A DNA stretch of 64,000 nt from positions 930,001-994,000 of the forward strand of contig NZ_LWAE01000001.1 of the NCBI RefSeq assembly GCF_001623875.1, read 5' to 3'. Position numbers and translations under genes: made by a program. Position 1 is the stretch's first letter. Each line of letters starts with the position of its first letter. The notes below the pieces were generated by a model. The model was not told the origin of the DNA, did no database searches, and was given only the letters and a program-made list of their open reading frames with translations. Below are positions 30,281-38,843 of the stretch, one piece after another. Source of the DNA: Clostridium magnum DSM 2767. GTDB taxonomy: Bacteria; Bacillota; Clostridia; Clostridiales; Clostridiaceae.

Positions 30281-31092
30281 CTTTAAAAGTAAAAAATTTA
30301 CATAGAATAATGGAAGAGCATGCTCCTGCGAAGTTTAAGGAAAGCTACGATAATGTGGGGCTTATGGTAGGAGACAGGGACTGTGAGATAACTTCCATAC
30401 TTGTAGCTTTGGATTGCACATTAGAAGTAATAGAAGAGGCGAAGAAAAAAGGATGTAACCTTATATTAACCCACCATCCTTTAATATTCAAAAAGCCTAA
30501 TAGCATAACTACGGATACTCTTATAGGAAAAAAGATATTACAGCTTATAAAGAACGATATTAATGTTTATTCTAGTCATACTAATCTTGATTCTGTTAAG
30601 GGAGGAATAAATGAGATAATTATGGAGTTGCTAGGATTTAATAATTATTTTACTATAGATCCTTCTGATAGAAGAGGAGACAATGACAATAACACTGGTA
30701 TTGGTAGAATTGCAACGGTTACTGAATCTACAACTCTATCGGAACTTTGTGATAAGGTAAAAACAAGCTTGAATATTCCTGTTCTAAGATATTCTGGAGA
30801 AGATTCCTATAAGATTAGTAAAGTTGCAGTTATAAATGGCAGTGGACAGGATTACTTTAGTGAGGCAAGAAGATTAGGAGCAGATTGTATAATAACAGGA
30901 GATACAACCTATCACTATGTTAGTGATTTTAATGAAGAAGGAATTCCAGTTATAGATGCGGGACACTTTGGAACTGAATGGCCAGCTATGCAAGTTGTAG
31001 CAAAATGGTTAAAAAATCAATTAAAATTTAAAGGATACGAAAATTTTGTATTTGAATCAGAGTTTAGCAGAAGTCCCTACAAATACAAGTAA
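30277..31092 (+). CDS. Nif3-like dinuclear metal centre protein (GTP cyclohydrolase I type 2 homolog)
   Basis: This 271-residue protein belongs to the Nif3/DUF34 family. The metal ligands are visible in ILTHHPLIFKKP, YSSHTNLDSVKGGIN and DAGHFGTEWPAM. It is the short form: the internal PII-like domain found in some homologs such as B. subtilis YqfO is not evident from its length. The biochemical role is unsettled. It overlaps trmK by four bases and is followed by the RNase P RNA gene. Confidence 0.88.
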   Translation: MTLKVKNLHRIMEEHAPAKFKESYDNVGLMVGDRDCEITSILVALDCTLEVIEEAKKKGCNLILTHHPLIFKKPNSITTDTLIGKKILQLIKNDINVYSSHTNLDSVKGGINEIIMELLGFNNYFTIDPSDRRGDNDNNTGIGRIATVTESTTLSELCDKVKTSLNIPVLRYSGEDSYKISKVAVINGSGQDYFSEARRLGADCIITGDTTYHYVSDFNEEGIPVIDAGHFGTEWPAMQVVAKWLKNQLKFKGYENFVFESEFSRSPYKYK

Positions 31093-31135
31093 TATTTTAT
31101 TTGCAATTTCGTAGGTGCTGTGATATTATAATACC

Positions 31136-31481
31136 TGTGAGTAAACCAGACAATCGCTGCTGCGGGTACGCAGGAGAGGAAAGTCCGAGCTCCATAGGGC
31201 AAGGGTGCTGGGTAATACCCAGTCAGGGTGACCTGAAGGAAAGTGCAACAGAGATATACCGCCGAAGCTTTGCTTCGGTAAGGGTGGAAAGGCGAGGTAA
31301 GAGCTCACCAGCGCATTGGCGACTTTGCGGCTATGTAAACCCCATCTGGAGCAAGATCGAATAGGGAAGCGCTTTGGGACGGCCCGTCCCGCTTCCGGGT
31401 GAATCGCTTGAGCCTGCTGGTAACGGTAGGCCTAGATAGATGATTGTCAAATACAGAACTCGGCTTATAGGTTTGGTCACA
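31136..31481 (+). ncRNA. rnpB: RNase P RNA
   Basis: This is the catalytic RNA of ribonuclease P, which matures tRNA 5' ends. The universally conserved cores are present: GAGGAAAGTCC near the 5' end, ACAGA and GAAAGTGCAACAGAGA in the middle, and ACAGAACTCGGCTTA near the 3' end. The terminal P1 helix closes: TGTGA/AAACC at 31136-31147 pairs with GGTTT/TCACA ending at 31481, and GACAATC pairs with GATTGTC. TATAAT at 31127-31132 is the -10, and a terminator follows at 31494. Short ORFs overlapping it are not genes. Confidence 0.97.
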
Positions 31482-31493
31482 TATGTCGTATAT

Positions 31494-31522
31494 AACTCAA
31501 GGTTTTTAGCCTTGAGTTTTTT
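31494..31522 (+). terminator. Terminator of rnpB
   Basis: AACTCAAGG and CCTTGAGTT pair around a seven-base loop, followed by T's. Confidence 0.9.
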
Positions 31523-31530
31523 ACGTTTTT

Positions 31531-31983
31531 TTATCCTTCTAAGGCAGCTGCAACCATTGCCTTTACGTTTTCAAGTTTGGCATTTGGTGGTATGCTGCAT
31601 CCAGATGACATAATAAGTCCCTGTGGTGCAAATTCATCAACCAATCTTCTAGCATATTTGTAAACATCCTCAGGAATACCCAAAGTTAAAAGTGAAGGTG
31701 AAACATCACCCATGAAGCACATATGACCTTTTAACACTTCGCCTGCTTTAAAAATGTCCGTTGTGCTGTCTGGTGAGAAGATACATTTACCTTTAGGCAA
31801 GTCAAGGAAATAATCTATAAATCTATTCCAACTCATATCTAAATGTAAGTAGGCAATAGAACCTTCCTTTGCAATAATGTCTATAATTCGTTTTGTATAT
31901 TGCCATGAAAATCTTTCGAAGGCCTTTAAGGACAGGAAGTCGCCTGCTTCTCTCGCTCCTCCTGTAAATGTAAAAATATAAGT
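31531..31983 (-). pseudogene. Uroporphyrinogen decarboxylase-like (MtaA/CmuA type) fragment
   Basis: This is the 3' end of a gene for a corrinoid-methyltransferase-type URO-D family protein. About 150 codons are open, with recognisable sequence from GGAREAGDFLSLKAF to the C-terminal family block LIMSSGCSIPPNAKLENVKAM. Full proteins have roughly 340-370 residues; here an in-frame TAA at 31984-31986 and the loss of matching sequence show that the 5' half is gone. It faces away from a broken regulator, so both look like remains of one demethylation or methyl-transfer locus. Confidence 0.75.
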
Positions 31984-32006
31984 TTACAAAACCTTACAGT
32001 TTGTAA
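31984..32006. promoter_or_regulatory. Candidate operator in the divergent gap
   Basis: TTACAAA, nine bases, TTTGTAA is a perfect 7-bp inverted repeat 31 bp upstream of the PucR/CdaR-like gene. It could be that regulator's own site, now probably without a partner. Confidence 0.35.
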
Positions 32007-32037
32007 TATACTTTATTTATATGTGAGGTGATTCTTT

Positions 32038-33294
32038 GTGAATATGGACGTTGAGTTTCTTCTTTATAAGGAAGAATTATTGGATGCACTGATACATGGG
32101 AAAGGTATACAACATATTATCAACATTGGATTTAAGCTTCTTGGAAATCCTATTGTATTTAATGATACAAGTAGTAAAATCATAGCTAATTCCAGCTATG
32201 ACAAGCCCGTTGGTCATTATTGGGACGAGCATATAAAAAAGGGGTACTTTTCTAATAATGCAATGTATACTGCAAAATTTAAGAAAATATCAGAAAAGGT
32301 TGATAGAAGTAGTTCTCCTATTATGATAAAAGGCATGGATGATAATAATATGATTACAGGAAAAGTCATAATTGATAACATTGTAATAGGATATATAATA
32401 GTAACAGATGCTGAAAGACCGTTTAAAGACGGGGATATTGAACTTGTTTCACTATTATGTGATGTAATTGAAACAATAATGAAAAATGACAAATTCTATA
32501 AGTATACTAAAGGTACCGTTTATGAGAGCTTTTTCAAAGACTTGTTGGAAAACTCTATTAAGGATAATGAACTGATTATGGATAAGATGAGATCTTTAAA
32601 TTTAGATCTTAACTCAGAAGTTTATATCCTTACTTTTGATGTAAAGCAATATTCCAATAAAAAATTACCGTTAACATATTTGAGACATAAAATTTCTGAG
32701 ATTATTACACAAAATAAATCATTAGTATATAATGATTACATTGTTTTGCTTATCAATAATCCGACAAAAGTTGATATTCTTGGGAGTCAATATGAGACTA
32801 TGAGAAAATTTCTGAAAAAAAATAATTTGTATGCTGGACTTAGTCAAAGTATAAAGGATTTTACAAATTTGAAATATTACTATAATCAATGATTAAAATC
32901 AATTGAGCTGGGAATAAGTCTTAATATTAATAAAGCAGTTTATCCATATGAGGATTATGTAATATATGACTTATTGAATAGTCATTCCACATATGAAAGT
33001 TTAGAGAAATTTTGTAACCCAGCTATATACTCGCTAATTCAATATGATATAAAAAATAATACATGTTTAACTAAAAGTCTTTATGTTTATTTAAAGAATA
33101 ATAAAAATCAGTCGGTATCCGCAAATATTTTACATATTCACCGTGCTTCAATGTGCTATCGTATCGACAAGATAGAGAAGATTATGAAATTAAAGCTTGA
33201 TGATGCAAATACCATACATCATCTGTATTTATCCCTTCACATTCTTGAACTTATGCACAAAGATGAATTTGTATCTGAAGTAAACAAACAATGA
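32038..33294 (+). pseudogene. PucR/CdaR-type transcriptional regulator broken by an in-frame TGA
   Basis: The frame runs as one 418-codon protein except for TGA at 32890-32892. Part one (residues 1-284) has a GAF-like N-terminus and the GGDEF-like CdaR middle region (VYILTFDVKQY, LYAGLSQSIKDFTNLKYY). After the stop the same frame continues at once with LKSIELGISLN and the PucR C-terminal helix-turn-helix (ILHIHRASMCYRIDKIEKIM). A single base change explains the stop. The GTG start follows AGGTGA. It is divergent from a truncated URO-D-like gene, its probable former target. Sequencing error is possible. Confidence 0.8.
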
Positions 33295-33437
33295 TACCAG
33301 TAAAGATTGGTAAACTTATTATATTTTAAAGGAAGGAATAGACTTTTTAAGAGTATCAGGTTTTTTACTACTTATATTTAATTAGTTTCAGTGATATAAT
33401 GTTTGTTATATTAATATAGAAGATAGGATGTGAGTTT

Positions 33438-34208
33438 ATGAATCCAATAGCATTTTCGATTAATGGATTTGAAATTAGATGGTATGGAATAATAATTGCA
33501 ATGGGGGTTATTGCTGCGCTTTTTTTAGCAAGCTTGAATTGTAAAGTGAAGAATTATAATTTTGATAAACTTTTGGATACTTTCCTTGTTGCATTTCCTT
33601 TTGCTGTTATAGGCGCTAGAGCGTATTATGTGGTATTTGAGTTTAATGATTATAGAGATAATCTTATAGACATATTTAATATAAGGCAAGGTGGTTTAGC
33701 AATTCATGGAGGAGTCTTATTTGGCTTAGTGGCAGCTTATATTTATACAAGATATAAAAAGCTAGATTTTTTAGAAATGGCTGATATAGCAGCACCTTCT
33801 CTAATAATAGGGCAAGCAATTGGCAGATGGGGAAACTTTTTTAATAGTGAGGCTCATGGTGGACCGGTATCCAGTGAATTTATACAAAGATTTCCTTTAT
33901 TCATACAAAAGGGAATGTATATTGAAGGGGCTTACTATCATCCTACTTTCTTATATGAATCAATATGGAATATATGTGTTTGTATCATTCTTGTATACAT
34001 ACTTCATAAAACCCATAAAAAAGGTACTGTAATTTTCTTATATATAGGTTTATATTCTATGGGAAGATTCTTTATAGAGGGTTTAAGAACAGATAGTTTA
34101 ATGTTAGGAAGTATAAGAGTTGCCCAATTAGTAAGTTTAAGTGGAGTACTATTGAGTATAGGATTTTTCATATTTAGCTACAGAAATAAAGTGAATATTA
34201 AATCTTGA
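33438..34208 (+). CDS. lgt: Prolipoprotein diacylglyceryl transferase
   Basis: Lgt transfers diacylglycerol to the lipobox cysteine of prelipoproteins in the cell membrane. The 256-residue protein has about seven transmembrane helices, the N-terminal [11 protein letters not shown], the [13 protein letters not shown] block with the essential His, and the family signature [22 protein letters not shown]-like -10 is near 33395. The stop codon TGA overlaps the start of a repeat element whose hairpin serves as its terminator. Confidence 0.96.
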   Translation: MNPIAFSINGFEIRWYGIIIAMGVIAALFLASLNCKVKNYNFDKLLDTFLVAFPFAVIGARAYYVVFEFNDYRDNLIDIFNIRQGGLAIHGGVLFGLVAAYIYTRYKKLDFLEMADIAAPSLIIGQAIGRWGNFFNSEAHGGPVSSEFIQRFPLFIQKGMYIEGAYYHPTFLYESIWNICVCIILVYILHKTHKKGTVIFLYIGLYSMGRFFIEGLRTDSLMLGSIRVAQLVSLSGVLLSIGFFIFSYRNKVNIKS

Positions 34209-34254
34209 AGTGAAACTTAAATCAGGTGAGGGCAAACCTACCTGATTTTTTATT
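34206..34254 (+). terminator. Terminator of lgt built from a repeat-family left hairpin
   Basis: The sequence TTGAAGTGAAACTTAAATC matches the left end of the 135-bp repeat family. ATCAGGT (34221-34227) pairs with ACCTGAT (34240-34246), with AGG/CCT inside, and a T-rich tract follows. The lgt stop codon is the TGA at the repeat's left border, so the element seems to have become the gene's terminator. Confidence 0.75.
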
Positions 34255-34280
34255 TTGCAATTATTGAAACATTTAAGTGT

Positions 34281-34375
34281 TTAACCTGACTTACGCCAAG
34301 TAAGCCATGCATTCGCAGCTCTAAAATTCAGATGGGGTGAAAGAAACCCCATCTGAATTAAGATCTTGCTTCAAT
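34281..34375 (-). repeat. Diverged copy of the 135-bp repeat family
   Basis: Read on the minus strand it starts TTGAAGCAAGATCTTAATTC, then a perfect 14-bp hairpin (AATTCAGATGGGGT, 34325-34338 with 34346-34359), then TTAGAGCTGCGAATGCATGG and a small CTTAC/GTAAG hairpin. The left half matches the family; the right half differs from the full copies at 38682 and 40634. It lies between lgt and the first methyltransferase, so each methyltransferase gene has a family member upstream. Confidence 0.6.
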
Positions 34376-34479
34376 TAGTAAAAGAAAAGTGATTATTGAG
34401 TTAATATTCCATTTAGTGTAATATATAGTAAATAGATATATAGGAAATAATAATAGCTTTTCTTGGAGGATGTTTGTAT

Positions 34480-36780
34480 ATGGGGGGAGCGGATTTGCAG
34501 AGAAATAAAGAAGTATTTGGAGCAGTATACGAAAAATTAACAGATAGGCAAACTCGCAAGGCGATGGGGATGTTCTATACTCCAGACTTTATAGTAGATT
34601 ATATACTACAATACACTGTTTCAGAGTTGGATGTTTTAGGGAATCCTTTTGCTAAAATATTAGATCCTGCCTGTGGTGCAGGGTATTTTTTAGTTAAAGC
34701 TTATGATATATTAAAATATAAGTTCAAAGAAAATTTAACATCTTTAAATAATAAGTACGCCAATGAAGTTTATACCATAGAAGATAATAAAGATGAAAAT
34801 AATATTGTTAAGGAAATTAAGGGAAGTAACTACTGGACAGAGGAAAACTTGCATTATCATATTTTAAGGCATTGCTTGTATGGAGCGGATTTAGACCCTA
34901 TGGCTGTAGAAATTACGAAAAAAAATCTTATAAGTAAAGAAGATAAAACGATAGCTTTAAAGACGAACATTATCTTATGTGATAGCTTATTAAAATGGGA
35001 AGAAGCTATATTTTCAAAAGAATTAAAAACATTAAGTTGTATTTTAAGAAAGCAACATAAAAATAGTAGATATGAAGATATAAATGAAGATAAAGCTAAT
35101 CAAATAGCTGAATGTTTAAGTGAATTTTGGAGTAATAAATTTGACTATATAATAGGTAATCCACCATACATAATGCTCCTCCAGTCTGAATTGGATGAAG
35201 ATTACTGGAAATACATATTACATAAGTATAGTACTATAGGATATAAAAAAAATACATTTTATTTGCTCATAGAAAGAGCATTAGATAAGCTTAAGCCTGG
35301 AGGAAGGCATGGTTTTATAATACCAGATAGATATTTTCTAACAAATAGTTATATAGAATCTAGAAAAAATTTAGTGAATAATGCAAAAATAATTAATGTT
35401 ACTCAATTCTCTAACCCAATATTTAAAGAAGCTATTGTGGGAACAGCGGCATATATTGTAGAGAAAAATAACTATAGTTCTGATCATAAAATATCTTTAA
35501 GGCTAGAATATAGCGGCGAAGAGGAGTTCCAGAGTAGGGAATTAAGACAAAAGGATATAGCGATAGATAAAAGATTTATTTTGAATATTCTTACAAAAAC
35601 TAATTATAAAAATATAGTAGAAAAAATAAAAAACAGCTCAGCAGAGCTTAAGGAACTATGTGAAATTCATGTAGGAATGATGATAAAAGATAAGGAAAAT
35701 AATTTTAGGTATGCATCTAAGAGGAAGGAAAGGACAAGAATAGCTATAGGGAGAGATCTAGGAGAGTATATAATAGAGAATGAAAATAGATATTGTTGTG
35801 TAGACAGATTACAGATATTTGGTGGAACAAAAAATCTAGAAAAGCATTATATAAAACCTAAAATTCTGTTAAGAAAGACTGGTAACTCTATAATTTCCTC
35901 TTTAGATCAATATGGTGTTTTAGCTGAGCAATCGGCATATATGATTATACCTTTTGATTGCAGCAAAATTTATACTTTACTTGGACAAATTCAATCTAAT
36001 TTATGTAATTTCTATTTTAAAGAATCTTTGATAACGAATCCAAGGGCATATCCTTATATACAACATTATGATGTAGAAAGAATTCCAATAAATTTTAAAT
36101 TATTAGATGATGAATATGATAATCTTATAAGAAAGATTTTTCGTATAAAAAATAAAATCAAAGATATACAGTTTAGCAAGTTAATTAAAAATAGTAGCTA
36201 TGATAAGATTCTATACACCTATAAGGAAAATAAAGAAAAAGTAAAGAAATTGGAGAATAAACTAAAGAAATATACAGATGAAAGTAATGATACAATATAT
36301 AGTTCTTATGAACTTAAAGACTCTGAAATAGACTTAATAGAAAGTAGAATTGACAAATCTAGGTCTAAAGAACTATATATTGATAGAGATTCATTTATGC
36401 CCGAAGAAGATTGTAATGATTACTATTCATCTTTAGTCGATGAGATATATATAATTTTAGAAACAGAGATTATAAAACTATTGGAATACAATGAAAGATA
36501 TTTGTCCATTGAGGAAGTAGAAAATGGCTTAAAAAATAAGCTGAAAAATTTTGATGATCTTTTAAGAGTCATTAAAGATTTTAAGGTACAAAAGGAAAGT
36601 AGCCATATTATCAAAGAAATTTTAAAGGGATCTTCGAGCAACTGGAATAAGTATTTAAAAAACAAAGAAGTTAGTAAAAAAGGAAAAAAATTAGTTAAAT
36701 ATAGTAAAAATGAATATGGGTTATCCTGCTGGCCGGAAGAAATACACTATATATGGTTTTTGGAAAAAAGAGGCAAGTAA
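34480..36780 (+). CDS. Solitary adenine-specific DNA methyltransferase, CamA/Eco57I-like (paralog 1)
   Basis: This 766-residue protein is a gamma-class N6-adenine DNA methyltransferase. The N-terminal GMFYTPDFIVDYIL leads to SAM motif I DPACGAG (residues 62-68), then HCLYGADLDPMAVEITK, CDSLLKWEE and catalytic motif IV NPPY (227-230). A target-recognition region follows (about 380-560), then a long charged helical tail (about 560-766) ending in KNEYGLSCWPEEIHYIWF. The order resembles C. difficile CamA, a sporulation-related orphan methylase, but the tail is extra. No endonuclease or specificity gene is nearby. ATG 34480 lies ten bases after GGAGG; TTG 34474 is an alternative. Confidence 0.85.
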   Translation: MGGADLQRNKEVFGAVYEKLTDRQTRKAMGMFYTPDFIVDYILQYTVSELDVLGNPFAKILDPACGAGYFLVKAYDILKYKFKENLTSLNNKYANEVYTIEDNKDENNIVKEIKGSNYWTEENLHYHILRHCLYGADLDPMAVEITKKNLISKEDKTIALKTNIILCDSLLKWEEAIFSKELKTLSCILRKQHKNSRYEDINEDKANQIAECLSEFWSNKFDYIIGNPPYIMLLQSELDEDYWKYILHKYSTIGYKKNTFYLLIERALDKLKPGGRHGFIIPDRYFLTNSYIESRKNLVNNAKIINVTQFSNPIFKEAIVGTAAYIVEKNNYSSDHKISLRLEYSGEEEFQSRELRQKDIAIDKRFILNILTKTNYKNIVEKIKNSSAELKELCEIHVGMMIKDKENNFRYASKRKERTRIAIGRDLGEYIIENENRYCCVDRLQIFGGTKNLEKHYIKPKILLRKTGNSIISSLDQYGVLAEQSAYMIIPFDCSKIYTLLGQIQSNLCNFYFKESLITNPRAYPYIQHYDVERIPINFKLLDDEYDNLIRKIFRIKNKIKDIQFSKLIKNSSYDKILYTYKENKEKVKKLENKLKKYTDESNDTIYSSYELKDSEIDLIESRIDKSRSKELYIDRDSFMPEEDCNDYYSSLVDEIYIILETEIIKLLEYNERYLSIEEVENGLKNKLKNFDDLLRVIKDFKVQKESSHIIKEILKGSSSNWNKYLKNKEVSKKGKKLVKYSKNEYGLSCWPEEIHYIWFLEKRGK

Positions 36781-36936
36781 TCTAGCTGATATGCTCCATT
36801 TATACATAGACAGTAAAAATAGTAAAACTGTTTTTATAAAGAGAGGATACCAAGCTGATTATTTGCCGCTTTTTATTCAATAACTACTAAATATAATATT
36901 TTTCTTTATATAAGGTTTCAGTTTTTTAGTTTCTAT

Positions 36937-38199
36937 TTATTCAGATAGTGTTAAACTCAAAGTCTTAGTAGATCCATTCCTGTATACTTGAATTTTTACT
37001 ACATCACCTGATTTATGTTCAGCCTTTATTTTATTTAAGTCATCTACTGATTTTATGGATTTTCCATCAAACTGCTGTATTATATCACCAACTTGAATTC
37101 CAGCTTTTTCGGAAGGACTAAATTCTTGTATTTGAACGACATAAACTCCTTCTGGAATATTATTCCTTTTTGATATATCAGAGGTTATATCTCTACCAGA
37201 GATACCTATTTTTAATATTGGTTTTAGCAAAGTCTCTATTTTAGGTTTTACTATATCTATAGGAATAGCAAAGCCAAGTCCTTCAACACCATCTCCACCA
37301 ATCTTAGCAGAGTTTATACCTATTACTTGACCAGCAGAATTAACTAAGGCACCGCCGCTGTTCCCAGGATTTATAGCTGCATCTGTTTGTATAAGAGTCT
37401 GCTTTGAGTTACCGACTTCCATTTCCCTGCTTGTAGCACTTACTATACCTGAAGTTACAGAACCTAACAGTTCCTTTCCTAAAGGATTTCCAATAGCAAC
37501 TACAGGATCACCAACTTGTAGATCTTTTGAATCACCTAATTCAGCAATAGCAGGCATTTTAACATTTTCAGTTACTTTGATTATAGCTAAATCTAAGTCT
37601 GCATCATAATTTATTATTTTAGCAGCCACTTCTTTTTTCGTATTAAAAATGACGCTTACTTGATTAGCCCCACTTATAACATGATAATTTGTAAGGATGT
37701 ATCCTTCCTCATTAATTATAATTCCAGAGCCCATACCTTCTTCAGATTGCGAACTACCAAACATACTTGAGTTGCTTTGAGTTTTAACCGATACTCCCAC
37801 TACTGCAGGACTTACCTTTTTTGCTATTTCAGTCACAGAAAGAGGGCCTGTTGTTGCTGAAACCGGTGAAGCCTTAAGGTAACTGCTGGAACTAGAAGTT
37901 GTATTAGTTGTATTATTAGCAAGACTTTGATATAATGGTGTACTTTTAAATAAACTTGAGTTTGGTAAAAAATACAATGAAGCTGCAGTGGATGCTGCTC
38001 CCCCTATAATGCTACAAACTAATCCTACCATTACGTAGGATAGAAGTCTCTTTCTGCCACTACCTTTTTTTGAATTTGAATTTTTCACTTCTGAATAATC
38101 AGCATAGACTACCTTGCTATCAGAAAGTCCATTAGGTATACCATCCGGTAAGTCCTTTGAGGTATTGTTATCTATATGGTCATTGTTAAAGTTATCCAT
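36937..38199 (-). CDS. HtrA/DegP-type membrane-anchored serine protease
   Basis: HtrA degrades or refolds damaged exported proteins. The 420-residue protein has a polar N-terminus, one transmembrane helix (about 55-80, LSYVMVGLVCSIIGGAAST), a Ser/Thr-rich linker, a trypsin-like domain with the triad H173 (YHVISG), D203 (DLDLAIIKV) and S281 (NPGNSGGALVN), and a C-terminal PDZ domain (about 325-420). AAGGAGGAACATTTT precedes ATG 38199; an upstream GTG at 38223 overlaps the ribosome-binding site and is rejected. It lies, opposite in orientation, between the two methyltransferase genes. Confidence 0.95.
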   Translation of the reverse strand: MDNFNNDHIDNNTSKDLPDGIPNGLSDSKVVYADYSEVKNSNSKKGSGRKRLLSYVMVGLVCSIIGGAASTAASLYFLPNSSLFKSTPLYQSLANNTTNTTSSSSSYLKASPVSATTGPLSVTEIAKKVSPAVVGVSVKTQSNSSMFGSSQSEEGMGSGIIINEEGYILTNYHVISGANQVSVIFNTKKEVAAKIINYDADLDLAIIKVTENVKMPAIAELGDSKDLQVGDPVVAIGNPLGKELLGSVTSGIVSATSREMEVGNSKQTLIQTDAAINPGNSGGALVNSAGQVIGINSAKIGGDGVEGLGFAIPIDIVKPKIETLLKPILKIGISGRDITSDISKRNNIPEGVYVVQIQEFSPSEKAGIQVGDIIQQFDGKSIKSVDDLNKIKAEHKSGDVVKIQVYRNGSTKTLSLTLSE

Positions 38200-38322
38200 A
38201 AAATGTTCCTCCTTATTTGTCACGATGTTTTTCTATATACTTATAATAGTTTTTTTTTGTTACAGTTTAATGACAAAAGTATGAACGCTTTATAAAGAAA
38301 TTGTTTAATTATTGTTACAATA

Positions 38323-38352
38323 CAATAAAATAACCCCAGGTCTTACCTAGGG
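38323..38352 (-). terminator. Terminator of the 44-codon gene
   Basis: On the minus strand CCCTAGGT and ACCTGGGG pair (one G-U) around AAG, followed by TTATTTTATT. Confidence 0.7.
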
Positions 38353-38360
38353 TGTAAAAG

Positions 38361-38495
38361 CTATGGCTTGCTAACTCTATCAATATCTAAGACACTTTGA
38401 GGTGGCCTCTTCATCATTTCCTCTTCATAAATAACCTCTGGTTTTGCAGGCTTTTTACTTTGATGTTTTGTTTCCTTTTTAGTTTCTCTGTGCAT
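38361..38495 (-). CDS. Small basic protein, 44 residues, unknown
   Basis: This is a short gene with a good ribosome-binding site (AGGAGG nine bases before the ATG) and its own terminator at 38323-38352. The product starts MHRETKKETKHQSKKPAKP, a very basic half, then an acidic patch (EVIYEEEM) and MKRPPQSVLDIDRVSKP. There are no cysteines, signal or membrane segment. It is not recognised. It is upstream of and parallel to htrA. A small DNA-, RNA- or spore-associated protein is possible but not shown. Confidence 0.6.
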   Translation of the reverse strand: MHRETKKETKHQSKKPAKPEVIYEEEMMKRPPQSVLDIDRVSKP

Positions 38496-38681
38496 AAATT
38501 GGAGCCTCCTTTATATTAAACATCAGGTTATATAACATATAAATTTACTACTTAATTAAACAAATGTATTTTACACAACTTTCATAATTATAGAATATCC
38601 CTAAAAAAAATTTTTATACTTTTCAGTATATATGCTAAAATATAATAATTAAGGAGATTAATTAAGTGAAATTTGAATCGG

Positions 38682-38813
38682 ATGAAGTGAAACTTGAATC
38701 AGATGGAGTTTCAAATCCATCTGATTCTTAGTTGAACTAATCCAGGGACGTAGCCGCTCGCAATTTACACTTTGAAGAAGATGGAGTATTAGAGCGGGTA
38801 GTCATTGGATAAA
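38682..38813 (+). repeat. Structured repeat element, full copy A
   Basis: A 132-bp non-coding element. It begins ATGA-AGTGAAACTT, then a 12-bp perfect hairpin (GAATCAGATGGA at 38696-38707 with 38716-38727). A second interrupted stem follows: ATCC (38740-38743)/GGAT (38807-38810), GAC (38747-38749)/GTC (38801-38803), CCGCTC (38754-38759)/GAGCGG (38792-38797). It ends GGATAAA. Copies B and C share both stems. A degenerate second left end (AGTGAAATTTGAATC) lies just upstream at about 38665. The methyltransferase gene starts 31 bp after it. Confidence 0.85.
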
Positions 38814-38843
38814 AAATTGATTAAGAGTATTGAGGATAAAAAT

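Noticed and set aside
31101-31364. Open frames on both strands near 31.1-31.3 kb
   Set aside because: They lie wholly or mostly within the RNase P RNA, whose conserved cores are clear.
32890-32892. Recoding of the regulator TGA as selenocysteine or tryptophan
   Set aside because: No SECIS-like hairpin is evident right after it, other TGA codons act as stops, and this family has no conserved Cys or Sec there.
36781-36936. Terminator after methyltransferase 1 (ACAGT...ACTGT then T's near 36810-36835)
   Set aside because: The stem is only 5 bp with a 12-base loop; too weak to call.
38667-38732. GTG-started mini-ORF (21 codons) after AAGGAG in repeat copy A
   Set aside because: Its codons come from the repeat's hairpin arms, and the other copies lack an equivalent start.
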